From NCBI GenBank assembly GCA_963921425.1, contig OY992832.1:24889489-24953488 (forward strand): a stretch of 64,000 nt of DNA, read 5' to 3'. Positions 37,001-50,400 of this stretch are shown here, piece after piece (position 1 is the stretch's first letter; each line of letters begins with the position of its first letter). The notes below the pieces were generated by a model. That model saw only the letters and a program-made list of their open reading frames with translations. It searched no databases and was not told where the DNA came from. Made by a program: the position numbers and the translations under genes. This DNA comes from Dryas octopetala. Its lineage: Eukaryota > Streptophyta > Magnoliopsida > Rosales > Rosaceae.

Positions 37001-40000
37001 AGGAATCCAAGAAAAAGCCACTCTAGGATATTATGAAAGCCAGGAAAAAAAAAAGAGTACACCATTGTAGTACAACAGCATAAACCAAATCCTAAGACAC
37101 AACAGTCTCCCAATTTGACATAATTACAGAGAAAGAAAAGTCCCTAAAAGCTGGAGTGACTGATGCCCAAAGTGAAGCCTAAAACCAAACTCTTTCCCAC
37201 AAATTATTCACCTCTTCCCCCTTAGCATCCTCAAAAATCTTTTTATTTCTCTCCATCCAAACTACCAATAACACAGCCATCACAGCACACCTTCCCAGCA
37301 CCACACCTCTCTTCTTCCCTTTGAAAAACCTAAATCTCTCCAACAACAAAGAAGCACAGATCAGCCCACTTCATGCAGAATATACTAACCTGCCATAATT
37401 TTAGAAATTGTAGTTTTGTTACAAACTCTGTTGGGACACTGGGCCACTAAGGTATATGGATCACATATTGTGATGGGCTTTACTTCCGACATTGGGCTGT
37501 TGACAATGCTACAGGGATTTTTGCATTTGTTGGGCTTATCATGCTGGGGCATAATGAGCTATTGTTATTCTTCTGTAACAATGGAATATTCTCGTATGAG
37601 GTGGCAGCTCATGCTCCTTTCTTACACTGAAGAAATTTTGTTATGCTCTCAAGGTTTCCCTTAAATAGCATCTATTTGTTGTAAGCGGGTATATTTTGTT
37701 GTAAGTGGGTATCTGAGGAATGAAATAGAAGTTTATTTTCTACTAAAAATAAAGAAAAGACGAGAAAAATAACACATAAAACACACAAAGCACACTACCA
37801 CCAACATAAACCAACCCACGCAACCCCAAAACCACCCTATCCAACTGCAGCTTTCCAATCCAACAAAATTAAAGAAACTGAAAGTTTGTTTCCACTAGTA
37901 GGCTAGTGGACATCTTGTTCACTGATTGGTTTGTTTGTTCTGATTGTTTTTCTTTAATGAAAGTTTGTTTCTTATCAAAAAAATAAATAATAAATAAAAT
38001 AGAAGTTTATTTTCTTAATTTCTTCCTTTTTACTTCTGAGTTCTCATCAATTTCAAGTCAATAAAAAATAGGCTACGAATTTCCTAGGATTCGAATTTTC
38101 TTTTCGTATGTAGTTAAAACTAGGCATTATTGAGGGAAAAGAAAATCAGCATCAATGAATGGAATACAAGGAATATTTATGTGCTGAATGTGTGACCTTT
38201 ATAAATTGCTTTGTTGTATAATTGGAGGTAACAGACATTTCAAATAAAAGCCGGCATATCACCCAAGTATTTAAAATATATTATTAGAGGGAGCAAAAAA
38301 TTAATAGAACTTACGGAAGGTGTTCGAGACATACAATCTGCAGTCACATATCCTACTGCACATAATGCACCATGTTGAGCCTCAAACCTGAAGAATATTT
38401 TAATCATCCCAACAATTAGAAAGTATTATTATAACAAAGAAAAAGGTAAACATCAATATTTCTACAAGATATACACTACCGACCTTAACTTATGCCTTCC
38501 ACTAACTGAAGCAATTAGTTCAGATATAAGAGCAGATGATTCAGCTGTACCAAGAGCAGAGGAAGCAATCCCAAGTAAACGTGCTGCAGCTTCACGGGTA
38601 TCCAAGTCAACATGACTCAGTAATTGCTTTAGCCATGAAAGTTTTTGTGCATAGCGTGAAGCTATCAGCTATAAAGAACTAAGATTTATCAGATGTGCAA
38701 AACACGGGAGAATTGCAAAATAGTAAATAAAAAAAACATTTCAGTGACAACCTCTGGCATACAAGAGCCAATTGCAATCAATGCCTTGGAAGCCTTGGCA
38801 TGCAACTCGACAGACCCCTCAAAAGCCATAGCATGTTCTAGTAGTAAACACATTGCTTCTACTGAAGACCGAAATTCAGATGATCCTTTAATAGAAATCT
38901 TTTGATCCAATTCTGACTCAAAGCACTTCAACAAAAATTTAATCATAACTAGATATGTTTTTGAGGGGAAATGAAGCTTCTGCTCCCCCATCTCAGCGGA
39001 TTCTGACAAGTTTGGCTGTTGCCTAAGAATATAATCTAGCATGTCTCCAAATTTTGGGTAATACAACTCATGCATCTGACTCATACTTTGCCCATCATCT
39101 TCCACAGGAAAAAGGCTTTCATCTGCCATCTCCCTTCAAATGTGAAATAAACAAGGTGCCAACATCAAATTATATTAACAAAAAGATATGTACATTAAAT
39201 TCTATAGATAAAATAGACTTAAATAAAAATGTAAATATATATGTATTCATGCACATATAAAGCTTCCTCATATATGTTTTTATTTGATGTCAAGGTACCA
39301 TTGTTCCTAAAGCTATAGGCTAACAGGAAATGGAGCCATAATTTATATCAAGCTGGACACGAAAACACAGAGAGTCTAGCATCCCACAAATCTTTAGCCG
39401 CTCCCCTCTTCCATTCAAGGAAAACATGGTCCACACTGACATTTGTATTACAGACAAACGACTATTTTAACCAAAGAAAACAGACATACAATTATGTGGG
39501 TAGCACAAGTTAGTTTACCACTGTTCCAGATGCTTAAGCAGTTAGGATGTGGCCTTTGGCCCAACAATTATTTTATATTCTAACACTTCCCCTCACATGC
39601 AGGTTTTCCGCCACTAAGCCCAATATATGCAATTTAATTTTGCAAGGTTGTAATTGCATAGATTCTAATTTAGGATCTCCGCTCTGATAACATAATAAAG
39701 ATTGTTGGGCTCCTACTATTCCAAAAGCCATAGGCCCATAATTATCTTATATTCTAACAATACTACTAACTACAATGATGTCAAATTAAATCCTCATAAA
39801 TATTGACCCATTCTTCAAAGCACGACCAAAAAATCACCAAACCATTCTATAAACCACATCAGTAAACGTCTCAACCCCAAATATTACATGTGAATCAAAC
39901 CAAATCATTCAAGCAAATCAAACACCCAATGCAACCCAACCAATGAATAGTTGATCAAAAGAAAGAAGAAGATCATCCAGGGAGGTTGATGGTCTTTGGC

Positions 40001-43000
40001 TGACATAAAGAGTGGTTCGAAACTGCTAGAGCGAATGGAAAAGATAAGATGAAAATTGACGTCTCAAAAAAGGTAAAATGCTTTATTGTAACCCAGCCTC
40101 AATTGATTTCTCGTTATATCTCTCTTAAACATGTGAAATTTTATGATTATTCTACTGTAAACTCAGAATGAAAACTAACATTACCTTATATCCAATTTAG
40201 TATCAGCTGCACCAAGCATACAAATAAATCGACTTGGACAATGTTGCAAATCAAATAAAGAAGTCGCCCATCTTATAGCACAGAATCTTACTTCACTTTG
40301 TTCCTAGTGAACACCAATAAATAACACTTCCATTAGGAGAATTAATTTTGAGACCCAAATGAATAATTCCAGAAAAGTAGAAAAGACAAATAAAAACAAT
40401 AAAATTAGCGACAGCAATATGCAAAAGTATGATACCTCTTGAGAATATTTCAGCAAAAGTGTCTCCAGGTCCTTTAACACTGTTGATGGAGCTCCCTGAA
40501 GGTCGGATAACAACCAGTATCAATAAATTGAATATACAGAAACAGTAATTAGAACAATTGAGAAAAAATGACATAAATCTGGGAAAATAATAGATCTCGA
40601 AAAGCTTAAAGTATGATCTATATTAGAAGCAGAACACTGAGCAGTACATCTTACATCTGAAATATAACCCCCTGCACCAGAACAATACAATCCCCTAACT
40701 AAAACATTAACATACAGCAGCTTTCAAATTTATCATGATAGCGGGGGAAAAAAAACACAAAAAACAAAAAAGTCCCCCTAAAATGTGAAGATAATGATTG
40801 CCACAAAGCTGACCAATATCTGAAAATTTCTCCTCTCCCACTCCTTTTATAGTCCTTGAAAATCTTCCTATTTCATTTCATCCAAATGACCCAAAAAATT
40901 GCTAACACCACCCCGTCAAGGTTTTGCTTTCTTATTTCTTCCCAATACCTTATGTTGCTCACAAAGCAAAGCATGACAGCCACTAGGGATAACCCAACTT
41001 GCATTGGCCACCTTAAACAGCCGCCACCAAAGCTTTAAAACAAGCACGCAGTGAAGAAATACAAGATCCATGCTTTCTTCCCTTTCTGGAGAAAAATACA
41101 AGGCCTCTTTCTTTGGACTACATCACACGTGTCAGCCAAACCATGTGCCACAAGCCATGCCAATACCTTGACCTTAGGGGGAACCCTGACTTCCCAAATC
41201 TGCTCCCAAGGCTTAAACAGGGATAAGTCTGGCTGATCACACAAATAATTTCTGTACAATTTACATGATAACTCCCCCAAGGCCTCAAGACTCCACTTCC
41301 TAGCATCCCCTCTAGCTGGAAACAAATATACATCCTGTAGAAGCATCATCAGCTCAGAGAATTCACCAACGTTCATTTTATTCAGGTTTCTTCAAAACCC
41401 AACATCCCAACTATATGGATAAAAAGAGGGATCTACAAACTTAAAAATTTGGCATTGTGCATCAGACAACAAATATAATCTGGGAAACCTTGATGCCAAA
41501 AGCCTTTTCTCCAGCCAAACATCCTCTCAAACCCCCCTTTGCCAACTGCAAATTTACAGCATTCAAGCAAGATGGTGTACCCTTGTGAACTATATTTCCA
41601 AGGGCTTCGACTTGTACTCCTCACCACAGGTTTTGCATCCCAGCCATTATCCAAAATTCCATACTTGCTTCCAATCATGGCGTGCCAAAAACTCTGTGTT
41701 TCCAGCAGGGATACCCAAATCCAATTGCAAAGTAAAGCTTTATTCTTCAGTGTGAAGTTGCCCACTCCCAATCCCCTTTTCCTTGCTTCGAGACATTATC
41801 TCCCAACTAATTAGATTGTCCTTTTTACCTTCCTCAACTTTTTTTGTTTTCAATGAGTAAACAAATGAAAAGAGTACAGAACAGTTGAAGGGGTCCACCA
41901 GATCACAACAAGGACTTCAACAACAGGAAAACAACTGCACAAACTGCAACAGGTGAGAACATCCATCCCTCCTTAATAAATACCCAAACCACATCTGCTA
42001 TAACACTGCTGCTTTCCAATTTGAAAATATAACAGAAAAATAAGACTCTTTAAATTCTGAAGAACAGATGCCCATCAAGAAGCCCAAACTCGAACTCTTT
42101 CCCGTACCTTCCTCAACTGTTTGTCCATAGGTTTGACAATATTTGTTATCTAGGAACAGGCTTGTCCAAGATTGCAAAGATTTTAGATGTGTCTCTCTCA
42201 ACATGCCATGACTCTTACCAACACACAAGGAACAACCATGAACTATGACTCCTTTATGGGTACATCTTTAAATTCAAAGAGGAGGGAGAACCTAATTCAA
42301 CGAACAACTTGTTTAAATTGTCTCTGCTGGATCTCTAGGCCCAAAAAAATCTTTATGAATAGACTTCCACAAAGTAGTGAAAGACTCAACCAAATAGAGA
42401 AAAACTAGCATACCTTGTAAGCAGTGGCAAGGGAATTGGTTGCTTCTTGAATACTGAGGCGAAAATACTGGGCCTCCACCTTCAATGCATCAAAGAGACG
42501 CACAGCCATGTCAATCTTATCTCTGGAAGGAGAGCAAATTGCCATCAAATATGTTTTCCCCTACAAGTTCTACTAAGGGGCACGCAAGGGGACACTAGAA
42601 GACCCATATTTACTAAGTCATAGACTCATAGTACAGAATACAAAAAATGGAACCAGAAAAAAGAAATAAGAAAGTCATGAACCTGAAAAGTTGGGGCATG
42701 CGCTGTGCAAGCAATCCAATAGCCTGATAGGCAAAAGTTTTGGAGTCCCTAACATTGGCATCTGGGTAGATTTAGTACAGTATATCAATCAGACTGAAAT
42801 TCTACTGTTTCCAATTAGTTGTAAAAACAAACAGAAGTTTAAAAGGCATCCATTGCATAGGTAGCAAACCTGATTCTGAACTTGAAACAGTGTCAAGTGA
42901 CTTCAGAATTCCACTCAGTATAACAGGGCCCATAAGTTTAAGTTGCTCAATCTTTGACTGCATGTATAGAAATTCAAACAAAAAACATGGAAGAAAACAA

Positions 43001-44413
43001 ATGTCAAAGGAAATTTTTCTGACAATAAACAAAACTTTTATGAAGAGGTACAAGACAAATAGGACATTCGCCAATCAAACGAAAGAGAACAACTAACAGA
43101 AAAGCCCCACAATCAATGCAAACCACCCCCACCCCCAATTGAAATAGATCAAACTAAAGGGAATGTTCACAAAGTGCTTAATCGAAGCCCACAAGGATCC
43201 CAAAAATCAGCTCGTCCACAGGAAATCCACATACTCCCTCTTACAAGAGTGACAGTTGGGCCTAAGACGTGGAATGCCTGCTCTAATACCACATGGAAGT
43301 TAGAGCATCGAAACCAAAACCAATTGTCAATGGCTGGAAAGGCCCAAACATTAAATATTGTGAGGCAGGCTTTACAATCCGATGTGGGAAACACTCTCAA
43401 CACTCCCTCTGACAGGAGGCGTGGGAGCATGTGTGGTTGTCGAATTTGACACGTGGACTGTGTGCTCTAATACCATGTAGATAGAAGTTAGAATCCAAGC
43501 CAATTGAACTTGATTGATCTTGTTCTACCATTCATATAGAATGGAAGGCAGCTGTAAGTTAGAGGTTTATATGTATAGATTGGTTAGTTTTGTTTTCTGT
43601 GGTGTAATGCCTTCATGTTTTTTTTTTTTTTTTGGACAACTTGTCCTCAGCTTTGTATACTAATTTGTGTTAATAAAATCCAGTATTTTTCCTCAAAGAA
43701 AAAATAAAAAGAATAGGCACTAACCTCCATGCTGAACATATTACATTTCTTAGCTTATTTCAATAACCATAAAGTTAACATGTGGAACCCTTATAGGGGA
43801 CCCACTCATGAAAACACATCACCTTTGCATGTATTTATCAACACGAGTTCAATAGACCTCTTCAGAAAAAAGTACCAAAAAACAAAAACAAGAAATATAA
43901 TCCAAAACCAAATCATGAGGTCCTTACATGTTTAAATACCCAGACAGTGAACTCCATTCCCAACTGCTTCAACCTTGATGTGGTATCACTTCCTATAAAG
44001 TTCCAAAATTCAACGTATCAAAATAAATTATCAGTATTAGCGCAGCTTATCACATACTCAACACTACTATAATATACAAATGGAAATTGCTCTTCACTTG
44101 GGGGTATAGCCGGCCCCTTTGTTGCATGTTGGCTTTGTCTTACAACCAAAGACCAACATGTCTTAGGTTCGACTGGCATGGTATTGTAACACAAAGTAGC
44201 TGAGTAACTGTTAAACTTGGAGAGGGGTATAGCCAACCAGGATAGACATCAAAGTTAGAAAACCGGAATAGTGAAGTGGTTCTAAGCTGAAAAAGACTCT
44301 CCTGGTTGCAGCAAGTTTTCACGTGTGATTTTTGGATAGTCAATCTTCCAACATTTTTAGATTCCTCTGCTAAAAGCTATCTCTACAATGACACACAAAC
44401 ACACACACGCACG

Positions 44414-44444
<31 letters not shown>

Positions 44445-47400
44445 TACTGTAATGTTTACAAGAAATATGGACAAAATTGTTCAAAAATGCATGGAGTGTT
44501 CATTAAACACTCAGAAGAACAATTTAATCTGACAAATGAATTAAACATGTGGAGCCACAATGAAACACTCATTAATACCTATGGAGTTTATTACTAATGT
44601 TTAGGGACAATGAACTCAAACAGTAGTTTTGGTCAAATATATAGGAATCAAATTGTAATTAAACCCTAAGAAGATAATCTGCATACCATATATGCAACTA
44701 AAAATGCACTGCAAAGTTGAAGGGAAACTGTTTGCAGCTGTAATAGAGCGGCAGAAAATAGACATCAGTTTTGCTTTCAAAGCAGGATTTGCCGGAGTGA
44801 CTCTAGATTCAGGAGCAACACTTTGAGATCCAACAGTACCTGCATAAATTGAATATGGAATTAAAATTGAAAAAAACCTTAACTCATGTCAGCAAAATAG
44901 GGTTTTTTCAGTTTTGGTCCCTAAACTTTGACCTGTGTCTCAATTCACTACATGAGCTCTATACTCCCTAAATTAATTTTTTGAAAAGAAACATATATTT
45001 ATTAACACAAAAGATAATTACAAACATGTCGATAAGGAATCCACTGCCTTAATACAACAAGTCAGTAAACAGCATATCACTCTAGTCTATTACAAAGACA
45101 ATAAGACACCAAAAACAACCAGATTCACAAAAAACATAACCCAAACATTACTGCACCACAGCCATCCAATCTGGAAAAATATTTGAAACAAAATCTCTCT
45201 AAAATCAGCAGTGACCAAAGCCCACAAGGCTGACCAGAATCTGACTCAATCCCATAGCTCATCCACCCGAAACCCCCTTGTAATTCTTATGTTCCATCCA
45301 AATAGGCTTTCTTTCCCTCGCCCAAAGCCTTGAACTGAGTACACAACAGCTCAAAACACACTTTTGGAGTGACCTGGCTTGCTTTGGTCTCCCTAAACAA
45401 CCTCCACCAGAGATGTAAAGAATATGGACAGTCGAGAAACACATGGTCCACACTCTCTGCCCCAACTTACATAAGATACACCAATGTGGAGAAAATCTGA
45501 CATAAGACCGCCTTTTTTGAAGCTGATCACAAGTGTTGACCCTACCATGAGCCACTAACCAAACCAAAACTTTAACTTTTGTGGGAACTTTTGACTTCCA
45601 GATTTCAACAGAGATAAGAAAACAAGGTGGTTCTAATTGATTTGACAAAAACGTACTGCAAGAACTACAAGAAAACACCCCTTATCCTTCTAACTTCCAA
45701 ACCCTTCAATCCATCCTTGAAGGGAACCAACTAATCCTTTCCAGTTTTTCTAAGAGAAAAACAAATTCTTCCACCTCCAAATAATTAAGATTCCTCCAGA
45801 ACCCGAAATCCCAACTATGGAAATAGATTAAAATGTACAAACCTTCAAATGCACTCATCATGTTTAAAGACATCAAGAATAAGCTGACAAGTCAATGATC
45901 TAGAACTGGGAAGGATAAATAGGAACCAGGATACTCAGACGATATTTCTAACGTAAGACAAATTTAATTTAGGAACTAAATTGGGACAACTTAGAGTTCA
46001 TTTACTAAAATGAGATATGGGCAAAGTCCAGGAACAAAAAGTTCTAAAAAAACAAAACCAATAAAAATAAAGTCTTGTAGAAATGGAATAAATTTCATCT
46101 TGATGTAAATAAAAATAAATACAGTCCAAAAACAGTTGAAGCAGAGGATGAATTTTACTCCAGACACAGTTGGAGCCATGATTTGAAGCAAAACCTAAAG
46201 CCCCAGAGTTCTTAATATTTGAAGCAAAACAACAAAATCCAATTACAATGAATAGGGTTCTCTCTCTTTTATAATGTCGGCCTTAATGGACCTTCAACTA
46301 CCCTCTCTTAATGACTCTTATATGTTAGAAGTTTTCTAGGTATACAATATGCACCCTTTTCACCTATATATGTCATATATTTATCATAGGCATAGTATTT
46401 TATGGAGTTTATTTGTTTAATACATGCATTGAATATATTTTTCTTATAAAAACATTTTTTTTATAAGAAACATACTTTTATTAATACACACAGAAGCTAA
46501 AAGCGTTACCGTAAAGAACAAATAAACAGAACATAAACCATCAAGAATCTAAGACACTACAGCCTTCCAATCCAGCATAATATAGCAAAAGGATAGTCTC
46601 TAAACTCCGAAGAAACAGAAACTCAGAATCGGACTCTCTCTCACAAAATACAGCATTAATTATTGATTTAACATTGCTAAAGTTTCATTCAAAATTTTCA
46701 TGTTTTTGTTAAGAGAAATTTTATTAATGAGAAAAAATAATACAAACAGGGGACCAGAAGTCCACCTAAACAAATCTACTGAGCTACAAACAAATATTAC
46801 AACAATACAATCATCCTAACTAAACCCTCAATGTCACCATCGATAGCTGCAACCATATTTCTTGAAACCCAACCCCTATTTTCCCATTAAACCCTAATCT
46901 CAAAAATAAACCCTAAACCACTATAAAGCATACCTAGGTAAGTTCTCCAACCCCAAAAATATGCTAGGTGATGCACACTGCAGCTATAATATTAAACTTA
47001 ATCATGTTAGTCTATATTTAGAAAACAGATTCTAATTTTTATATAAAAAATGGTCATGAAAGAATAAAGTGGCACCTAGAATGCTGGTGTTCTGATCAAA
47101 AGAACTACCAGCAGTACATTAGTTCACAGTTATCTCCACACAAGACCATTAAGCAAGCATTAATAGTGCAAGCAATGACAATTAATAGAACGATGACCAA
47201 CAAGTTAAAACATAAATATAAAATCACAAATTACAAGAAACATATCCAATCAATTAAAATCTACAGAAGAATGATGCATACCATTAAATAACAAAAAAAG
47301 ACTGTTTATGAGGTCTGAATCATCTAAATTAGCTCCAGCAGCCTTCTTCTTTAGAAGCTCCTCCCCTCTCTTAACAACAGGCTCTTGACTAGAATCAATC

Positions 47401-50400
47401 ATTTATAAAAATACAAATCCACATATCAAATTCCCATACAAAATAAAAAGAAAAAAAAAATAATGGATAATAAGATTTAATTATAATGGGGAAATTAGTA
47501 TATACCAATCTACGGTGGCGGCCAGGTATAGAGGATAAACGAGCTCAGGAGCCAGCTCCATGGCCTCAACAACATTCAAGATCCCTAACTGCTTGCAGAA
47601 GATCAAAGTGAATAATGTATTCTATTGCCCAATATATATTTATTCTTATTATAAGAGTGGTATAAAAAATACGAATACACTCAGTTGAATGAGCATGCAT
47701 GGATTAATTGTTGATAAACAGATCTAACATTAGATATTCCCTTTTGTTTGGGAAGTGAGAAAAGTGAAGGAAAGAAAACAAGAAGGGGGGATGGGGAAGG
47801 GCACTTTCCTGTGTTTGGAAGTACGAGGATAGATAGTTGAGAAAAAATTGGAGGGGAACCTTTCAGTTCAGCCAACAAAAATCCTTTTGGAAATGGAAAG
47901 AACAGAAAGGTTTTGATGCATAATTAATTTTCTGCCATCATAACCATTTAATTACAAATGTAGCCAAAATATGTGAACATAAAAGAAAAGGAGAATTAAG
48001 AAAATCACAACCAAACAATAGAAGATAGAACAAAATCTATTACATTTTCTCCTCCTCAACCCGCCCATTTTTCCTACATTTTCTATCTTCCCCTTCCTCT
48101 CCAACAAAACAATAGAAGATAGAGCAAAATCTATTACATTGTCTCCTCCTCCACCCACCCAAACATACATTAGTAAAATCCATCTATAAAATCCACAGAA
48201 TGGTAATTGGTAACACTACAAAACTTTCCAGCTTGTACTAAATTTACCTTTCTAGTTAGAAGTATATCACTTTTCAATGGTTGTCCCCCTGTAACACAGT
48301 TGGTTTGGGCAATCGAAAGTCCAGGTGGGCATTGTCTGCTGTGAAACATGAGTAATTTAAGTATGATATGAGGAAAGAAATGTTCTAAGACAAGAAAGAA
48401 ATTTTGTGAGATTTATATAAGGATCCAGTAGTACACCAAGTTCCAGACCTTTGAGATGATTGTTGATACAAAATTGTATGAAGACAAAATTCAATAAACA
48501 CCTTCCTGTCCTGAGAATCATTTATCATTCTATACTTAGCAGAAGCTTCATCATTCATTCCATTTGAGTGACATTCACCAATGACCTGAAAGCAATTGAG
48601 AATCAACAGTTACAAATATTCATGTCACAAAAGACCCAAAACTGTAAACTTAACATGAATTCACAAGTTGTTTGTAAAGTTCATTGAATAGGCAAAAGTG
48701 CAATGGGCGAGGGAAGGAGATAGTAATACTAAATTTTTTCATGCAATTGCAAATGGAAGGAGGAAGAGGAACTACATTGAAAAATTAGAAGTAGGAGAAG
48801 GAGTGATAGTGGAAGGCAGGAAGTTGATTGAGCAAGAAATTATTGGATTTTTACAAATCTGTAAAATAATTCAGAAAGGCAAACTAGTAGAATTCATGGG
48901 CTGAATTGGAGTCCAATAGAAGATCAACAGGCAAGGTGGCTTGAAGGACCTTTTGAGGAAGAGGAGATAAGAAGAGCTATCATGGACTGCTGTCAGGACA
49001 AGTCACCAGAACCAGACGGTTTTATGATGTTAGTATTTCAAAGATGTTGGGATGTGGTGAAAAAGGAGCTGCTCAAGGTGTTTGAAGAATTCTACAGAAC
49101 TGGAGTGGTTAATGCTATTACAAATGAGACCTATATTTGCCTCATTCCGAAAAAGGTGGAATCTTTAAGAATTGGGGATTATAGACCAATTAGTTTGGTA
49201 TCGAGTCTATACAAGATTTTAGCAAAAGTGTTGGCAGCCAGATTACGGGAGGTTTTAAGTTTTTTTTTTTTTTTTTTGAGAAGAAAGAAACTTTTTATTG
49301 ATCAAAACTCAAAGCAATACACGCAATGGACAAGATGTCCATTATTAAGAAAGAAGATCAAAAACGAAAAAACATAGAATTAGGCCTCATAAAGCAGAAT
49401 CCAATTATCTAAGTGCTGCCTTCCAATCTAAAATTATATCGAATAAATATACACCCCTGAAGTCACTTGTCACAGATGCCCAAAGGGATGACCAAAAAAC
49501 TACTCTATCCCACAATTCTTCAACATCTTCTCCTCTATAATCTTCAAAAATTCTTCGATTCCTCTCCATCCAAATAACCCAGAAAATGGCCAGCAATCTG
49601 CAATTCCAAACAATATCATCTGCACAAAGTGCTTTTGTGAATAATAGACAGATTTTGGATGCTGTTTTGGTGGCCAATGAGTTAGTTGAGGAGGTGAGAA
49701 CGAAGAAAACTGAAGGTTTGGTATTTAAAATTGACTTTGAAAAGGCCTATGATCATGTAGATTGGGATTTTTTGGACTTTGTGATGGAAAGGAAGGGCTT
49801 TGAGGCTAGATGGAGAAAGTGGATCGCGGGTTGCTTGAGGTCTGCAAATTTTTCAATAATGATAAATGGAAGACCAAGTGGAAAATTGAGGGCTTCTAGA
49901 GGTTTGAGACAGGGTGATCCTCTATCACCATTCCTGTTCACAATTGTGGTAGACGGGCTTAGTCGATTGATTGAAAAAGCAACGGAGAGACAACTGATCG
50001 ATGGGTTGAAAGTGGGACGGGACAAAGTGCAAGTGTCTCATCTCCAATTTGCTGATGACACCATCTTTTTTGTCACTGGAGATGAGCAAATGTGGCACAA
50101 TCTATTAGATGTTCTTGAATGTTTTTGTGTATTCTCAGGATTAAAAATTAATCGTTCAAAGTGTGCTATAGCGGGAATTAATTCAGAAGAGAGTAAAGTG
50201 CAGAGGTTAGCAGCTGATTGGGGTTGTGAGGTGGGTGCTTGGCCTATGAAGTATTTGGGTTTGCCTCTGGGGGGTAATCCGAGAGCAACAAATTTTTGGA
50301 ATCCAGTAATGGAAAAGATAGAGAGAAGACTGGAAAATTGGAAGAAGGTGTTCTTATCAAGGGGAGGAAGACTTACTTTGATTCAGGCTGTTTTGGGGAG

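Noticed and set aside
44090-44330. tRNA-like GGTTCGACTGG motif, possible SINE or tRNA
   Set aside because: No matching A box at the right distance and no cloverleaf could be drawn.
49405-49677. 90-aa minus-strand frame with LWASVTSDFRGVYLF
   Set aside because: It is the 3' coding end of the inserted LINE, not a separate gene.
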